Of a DNA stretch of 64,000 bases, positions 62,467 through 64,000 are shown in pieces. Source of the stretch: Osedax fenrisi (lineage: Eukaryota; Annelida; Polychaeta; Sabellida; Siboglinidae); the NCBI GenBank assembly GCA_964019155.1, contig OZ025243.1, positions 15,312,761-15,376,760 of the forward strand. Reading direction: 5' to 3'. Below the pieces are notes generated by a model. That model saw only the letters and a list, made by a program, of their open reading frames with translations. It was not told where the DNA came from and did not search any database. The position numbers were made by a program, and so were the translations under genes. How positions within the stretch are numbered: position 1 is the first letter of the stretch; each line of letters opens with the position of its first letter.

Positions 62467-63097
62467 GTTTATTAATTCATTAATTATACAGAAAAAGTAG
62501 CATGGTATATTTAATATTATAATAATATAATATTTCATTCAAATGAGATATTATTAGAAAATTCAAAAAAAATCATAAATTAAATCAATAATCATAGAAA
62601 AATACATTGAAGGCCAATCAGGATATTAGAAATTTATCAATATTGAAAAATAAACACACTATTAAAGTCAATATTATTTAAGTTTCGCGATATATAATAT
62701 GATTATTTATTCATATTAATGACAATTGGTATTTGTATATAGTATATATTTATATATCCATATAAAAAATAAGTATACAAGAAGTAATAAATGAAAATAT
62801 CAATGGACACTTTATTTAAAAATGTATATTGTTTTTATTCCATGTTCTTTCCAGAAGTTATAATATACAATATAGATATATAGCATATCTTTATAGTTTA
62901 TATCATCGATATATTGCATTGCGATACTCGCGTTATGCACATACGTTATTTATAAATGTATAATGTCATAATATGATTATAAATCAAATAAGCTGAATTC
63001 TAGAATTATTTAATAATTCAATTATTATTTGTTAAATTAAATTATAAATACTTACTTCTCGCATGAATATCTTTACTTTCTCTTTTTTTAAATCCAT
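52666..63097 (-). CDS. MADF-BESS domain protein, six exons, 381 aa
   Basis: Likely sequence-specific DNA-binding transcriptional regulator of the Adf-1/MADF-BESS family, nuclear. Exons (complement): 63056-63097, 58245-58374, 57117-57208, 54939-55070, 53009-53562, 52666-52861. All junctions are in phase and the total is 1146 nt. The MADF domain covers residues about 8-105 (MREVEKYPSIWN, RDYKDRV, RIAETL, EEVIKLFRHLKTAYMR, PYTEYMEFMR). A Ser/Thr/Pro-rich linker with 10-residue repeats covers exon 5; RKRKS (322-326) could be a nuclear-localisation signal; a BESS-like motif (DTTGLYIAHMLRERPRYYDR to QHIF) lies at 345-377. It has its own Met and stop. A myb/SANT-like protein is the only close alternative. 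No transcript evidence. Confidence 0.87.
53009..53562 (-). CDS. MADF-BESS exon 5 (low-complexity linker with decapeptide repeats)
   Basis: Phase 0 to 2, residues 133-316. Starts DDPHSPRMQPPSLRNLL. Two copies of SYA(A/S)PSL-type decamers (residues 166-183) and four to five of L-P-(H/L)-T-E-I-T-S-N-A (about 222-264; DNA about 53167-53298). Ends STYSKSIAN with the codon split by donor gttagt. The acceptor is acgactactttcgcag. The frame continues without stop past the donor, but only this donor gives phase with exon 6. Confidence 0.83.
53563..54236. repeat. Intron 4 with tandem TCTATATATAGAACTAT units
   Basis: 53930-54085 is a string of tattctatatatatagaact palindromic units of varying length. 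No exon. Confidence 0.75.
54237..54577. mobile_element. MITE with AGAGCTAGA inverted ends, about 340 bp
   Basis: Left ATAGAGCTAGAGAGAAATAG and right CTATTTCTATCTAGCTCTAT are inverted repeats. Inside, tttggtcacctcaaaatggc occurs twice in direct orientation, with TGCGGAAAG and CTTTCCGCA near the arms. Non-coding. Confidence 0.75.
54623..54926 (+). mobile_element. tRNA-derived SINE, full-length copy 3
   Basis: Box A TGGCTCAGTGGCTAAGG and box B GGTTCGACCCT, with the same body as copies 1 and 2 and an (ACAATA)-type tail. Antisense to the MADF-BESS gene; its tail ends about 12 bp from the exon 4 donor. Preceded by (TA)n (54578-54603). Confidence 0.92.
54939..55070 (-). CDS. MADF-BESS exon 4 (end of MADF domain)
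   Basis: Phase 0 to 0, residues 89-132: PQSMKPYPYTEYMEFMRTDL and RPYSFNLKLDVADHMDTT. The aromatic Y-x-x-Y-M-E-F-M segment matches the last MADF helix. The acceptor is aatacgatag. The donor gtttac is weak; an in-phase alternative (GAT|gtggcc) would shorten the exon. Confidence 0.8.
55071..57116. other. Intron 3 of MADF-BESS
   Basis: AT-rich; a divergent SINE 3' fragment at 56859-56950 and an (ATT)n run at about 56987-57015. No exon or gene seen. Confidence 0.6.
56859..56950 (+). mobile_element. tRNA-SINE 3' fragment, diverged
   Basis: CGGCTTCGAAGGCACATTAG, CGGTTATAAGTGAAAACGTC and GTGAAAGGACTCCACCA match the SINE 3' half with several differences. The most diverged copy seen. Confidence 0.8.
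57117..57208 (-). CDS. MADF-BESS exon 3 (MADF helices)
   Basis: Phase 1 to 0, residues 58-88: EEVIKLFRHLKTAYMRSIKI then RRPPADSNAFY. It matches the MADF pattern V-x-x-x-(W/F)-x-x-L-R/K-x-x-Y-x-R. The acceptor is ctgcctatcgtag and the donor gttagt. Confidence 0.88.
57209..58244. other. Intron 2 of MADF-BESS
   Basis: AT-rich with (TA)n at about 57382-57410. The part 57790-57860 is the interspersed repeat shared with 4245-4330 in reverse. A repeated phrase, agccaatattcg(t/g)taaataaattcattc, occurs at 57073 and 58121. A GCATACTAC repeat lies at 58211-58239. Confidence 0.55.
58245..58374 (-). CDS. MADF-BESS exon 2 (MADF domain start)
   Basis: Phase 0 to 1, residues 15-57: VEKYPSIWNISSRDYKDRVM, KRRDYTRIAETLDYTKED. 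V-x-x-(Y/H)-P-x-L/I-W is the diagnostic first helix of MADF. CpG-rich. The acceptor is taacgcttag and the donor gtatcg. Confidence 0.92.
58745..59035. repeat. Roughly 100-bp tandem repeat, three copies
   Basis: Each copy contains tattactatactagaa, actaacagaaaaaaatac and attctatataataaatatt, followed by an ATT/TAGTATT stretch of variable length. Confidence 0.9.
59465..59513 (+). mobile_element. 3' end tag of the CR1/L2-like LINE
   Basis: agaagtacctcaaccaatca followed by GGTAACGGGTAACAGGTAAC matches the last roughly 50 bp of the element at 16824-18176 (read on the - strand, gaagtgcctaaaccaatt then AGGTAACAGGTAACAGGT). An extremely 5'-truncated insertion. Confidence 0.7.
60892..61324. mobile_element. 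pogo/Tigger-like MITE (433 bp) at a TA target
   Basis: CAGTCAACTCTCGGTAAGTC at the left and GACTTATCGGGAGTTGACTG at the right form terminal inverted repeats, flanked on both sides by TA. Inside are many further (A/G)TAAGTCGGAC motifs. No transposase remnant recognised. Confidence 0.9.
61663..62154. mobile_element. MITE with roughly 40-bp inverted repeats
   Basis: GGGTCATAACCGGATCGTAG with ATATGAGGCGTG at the left; CACGCCTCATATATATATAT with GATATCCGGTTATGACCC at the right. About 490 bp, with (TA)n and TTGAATTGATTTTTATTAATTC-like repeats inside. Non-coding. Confidence 0.85.
63056..63097 (-). CDS. MADF-BESS exon 1 (start codon)
   Basis: ATG (complement of 63095-63097) followed by DLKKEKVKIFMRE, donor gtaagt, phase 0. 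It joins exon 2 as MREVEKYPSIWN, which gives the expected MADF N-terminal helix. Its short length makes it less certain than the others, but the strong donor and perfect join support it. Upstream UTR and promoter not identified. Confidence 0.75.
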
Positions 63098-63381
63098 TAT
63101 ATAGTATATATTACGCTATACACTTATAATATATGTTATGTGCGTTCTAGGCTTAAATTATATATATCCGTTAAATAATTTAGTAATATAAATTGAATTT
63201 AAAATTGATTGACAGATAAAGGTCACATGGCGTACGCAATTATACTCATGCGTAAGTTTTATGTATTAGGATTGTATACAATTATTGTGATAATATATAC
63301 CACATTTTAATTGCACACGTAAACATAGCTCAGTTGTGTTATTATACGTTATATAATAAGTACACGTATTAACCTAGCAAA
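63098..63381. other. Upstream flank of the MADF-BESS gene
   Basis: AT-rich sequence with no motif I can call. The promoter should lie here or beyond. Confidence 0.4.
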
Positions 63382-63812
63382 CAGTAATAGCCGCATAATA
63401 GTAGCATAACAGCATATGTAAATTACATAATGTAATAGCCTCAAATGTTTACATTGTGCTATTATGCTGCTATTATGTTGCTATAATAGCAACATAATAG
63501 CACAATGTAATAGTATTAAATGTCTATTATGCTGCTATTAATTGGCCGTGCTATTATACTGTTATTTAAAGTCTATTATGCTATTATTATGCTGCTATTA
63601 ATTTTAAAAGTATATTATGATGCTATTATGTTGCTATTATTAAATAGAAGCGCTAATAGCATCATAATAATAGCATAATAGACTTTAAATAACAGCATAA
63701 TAGCATGACCAATTAATATCAGCATAATAACATTTAATAGCAGCATATTAGCACAATGTAAACATTTGAAGCTATTAAATATGCTGCTATTATGCGACTA
63801 TTACAGTTCTAT
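63382..63812. repeat. Foldback repeat family, second copy
   Basis: Long imperfect inverted repeat of gctattatgctgctattaat and its complement, from aacagtaatagccgcataat to atgctgctattatgcgacta. Shares phrases with 13507-13795 but is longer. Confidence 0.8.
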
Positions 63813-64000
63813 GGGAACAAGGTTTCTGTTCATATCGGAAATTATAATGTAGAATCATAACAATTATTATCATTAATTACATAAATCATTGACGAATGAT
63901 ATGACTAATAACTTATGATATTATATATGCAAGTGTATATAAAGATATATTATACAGACTGTATAATAAAGTGTACAATATAAAGTGTACATTGTACATT

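Larger units (their letters stand above)
58375..63055. other. Intron 1 of MADF-BESS (4.7 kb)
   Basis: Contains tandem repeats (roughly 100-bp unit three times at about 58745-59035; 30-bp unit twice at about 59166-59225), a LINE 3' tag at 59465, (TA)n at 60500-60540, a pogo-like MITE at 60892 and a TIR element at 61663. At 60707-60780 there is a sequence similar to 21137-21205. No additional exon is supported. Confidence 0.6.

Overview
The window is AT-rich nuclear DNA from an animal. It has genes with many short exons, several kinds of animal-type transposon remnants, a tRNA-derived SINE family and very many (TA)n microsatellites. The gene content (a classical protocadherin and a MADF-BESS regulator) and the TE mix point to an invertebrate, possibly a spiralian; the phylum cannot be fixed from the sequence alone. 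Two 200-base N runs (20918-21117, 51328-51527) are assembly gaps of arbitrary size. No prokaryotic features or CRISPR arrays are present.

Region 1 (1224-37125, + strand) holds the 3' part of one protocadherin gene. I could assemble 16 exons by hand, with every exon junction in phase, giving 930 residues: one partial and six full cadherin (EC) repeats, a single transmembrane helix and a roughly 175-residue cytoplasmic tail that ends in the PDZ-type ligand TQILV. The 5' end lies outside the window. The large introns carry a non-LTR retrotransposon, non-autonomous DNA transposons, tRNA-SINE copies and minisatellites (13-bp unit at 18.9 kb, 12-bp unit at 34.4 kb). CpG-rich patches occur at 8.4-8.7 kb and 35.0-35.5 kb.

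Region 2 (about 37.2-52.6 kb) has no host gene that I can support. It is a transposon graveyard: an internally deleted Ty3/gypsy-like LTR element (39.8-41.4 kb), an RTE-like LINE pseudogene split by a long (GA)n tract (41.75-43.14 kb), a decayed LINE caught between two nearly identical 460-bp direct repeats (44.0-47.3 kb), nested inverted-repeat elements (47.8-49.6 kb) and another LINE scrap (about 50 kb).

Region 3 (52666-63097, - strand) is a complete MADF-BESS gene in six exons (381 aa). The MADF DNA-binding domain is split over exons 1-4, exon 5 is a Ser/Thr-rich linker with a 10-residue tandem repeat, and exon 6 ends in a BESS-like motif. The two genes converge (protocadherin +, MADF-BESS -), separated by about 15.5 kb of repeats. 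Half of the 20 inferred 5' splice sites in the two genes start with GTTA, which is unusual for animals.
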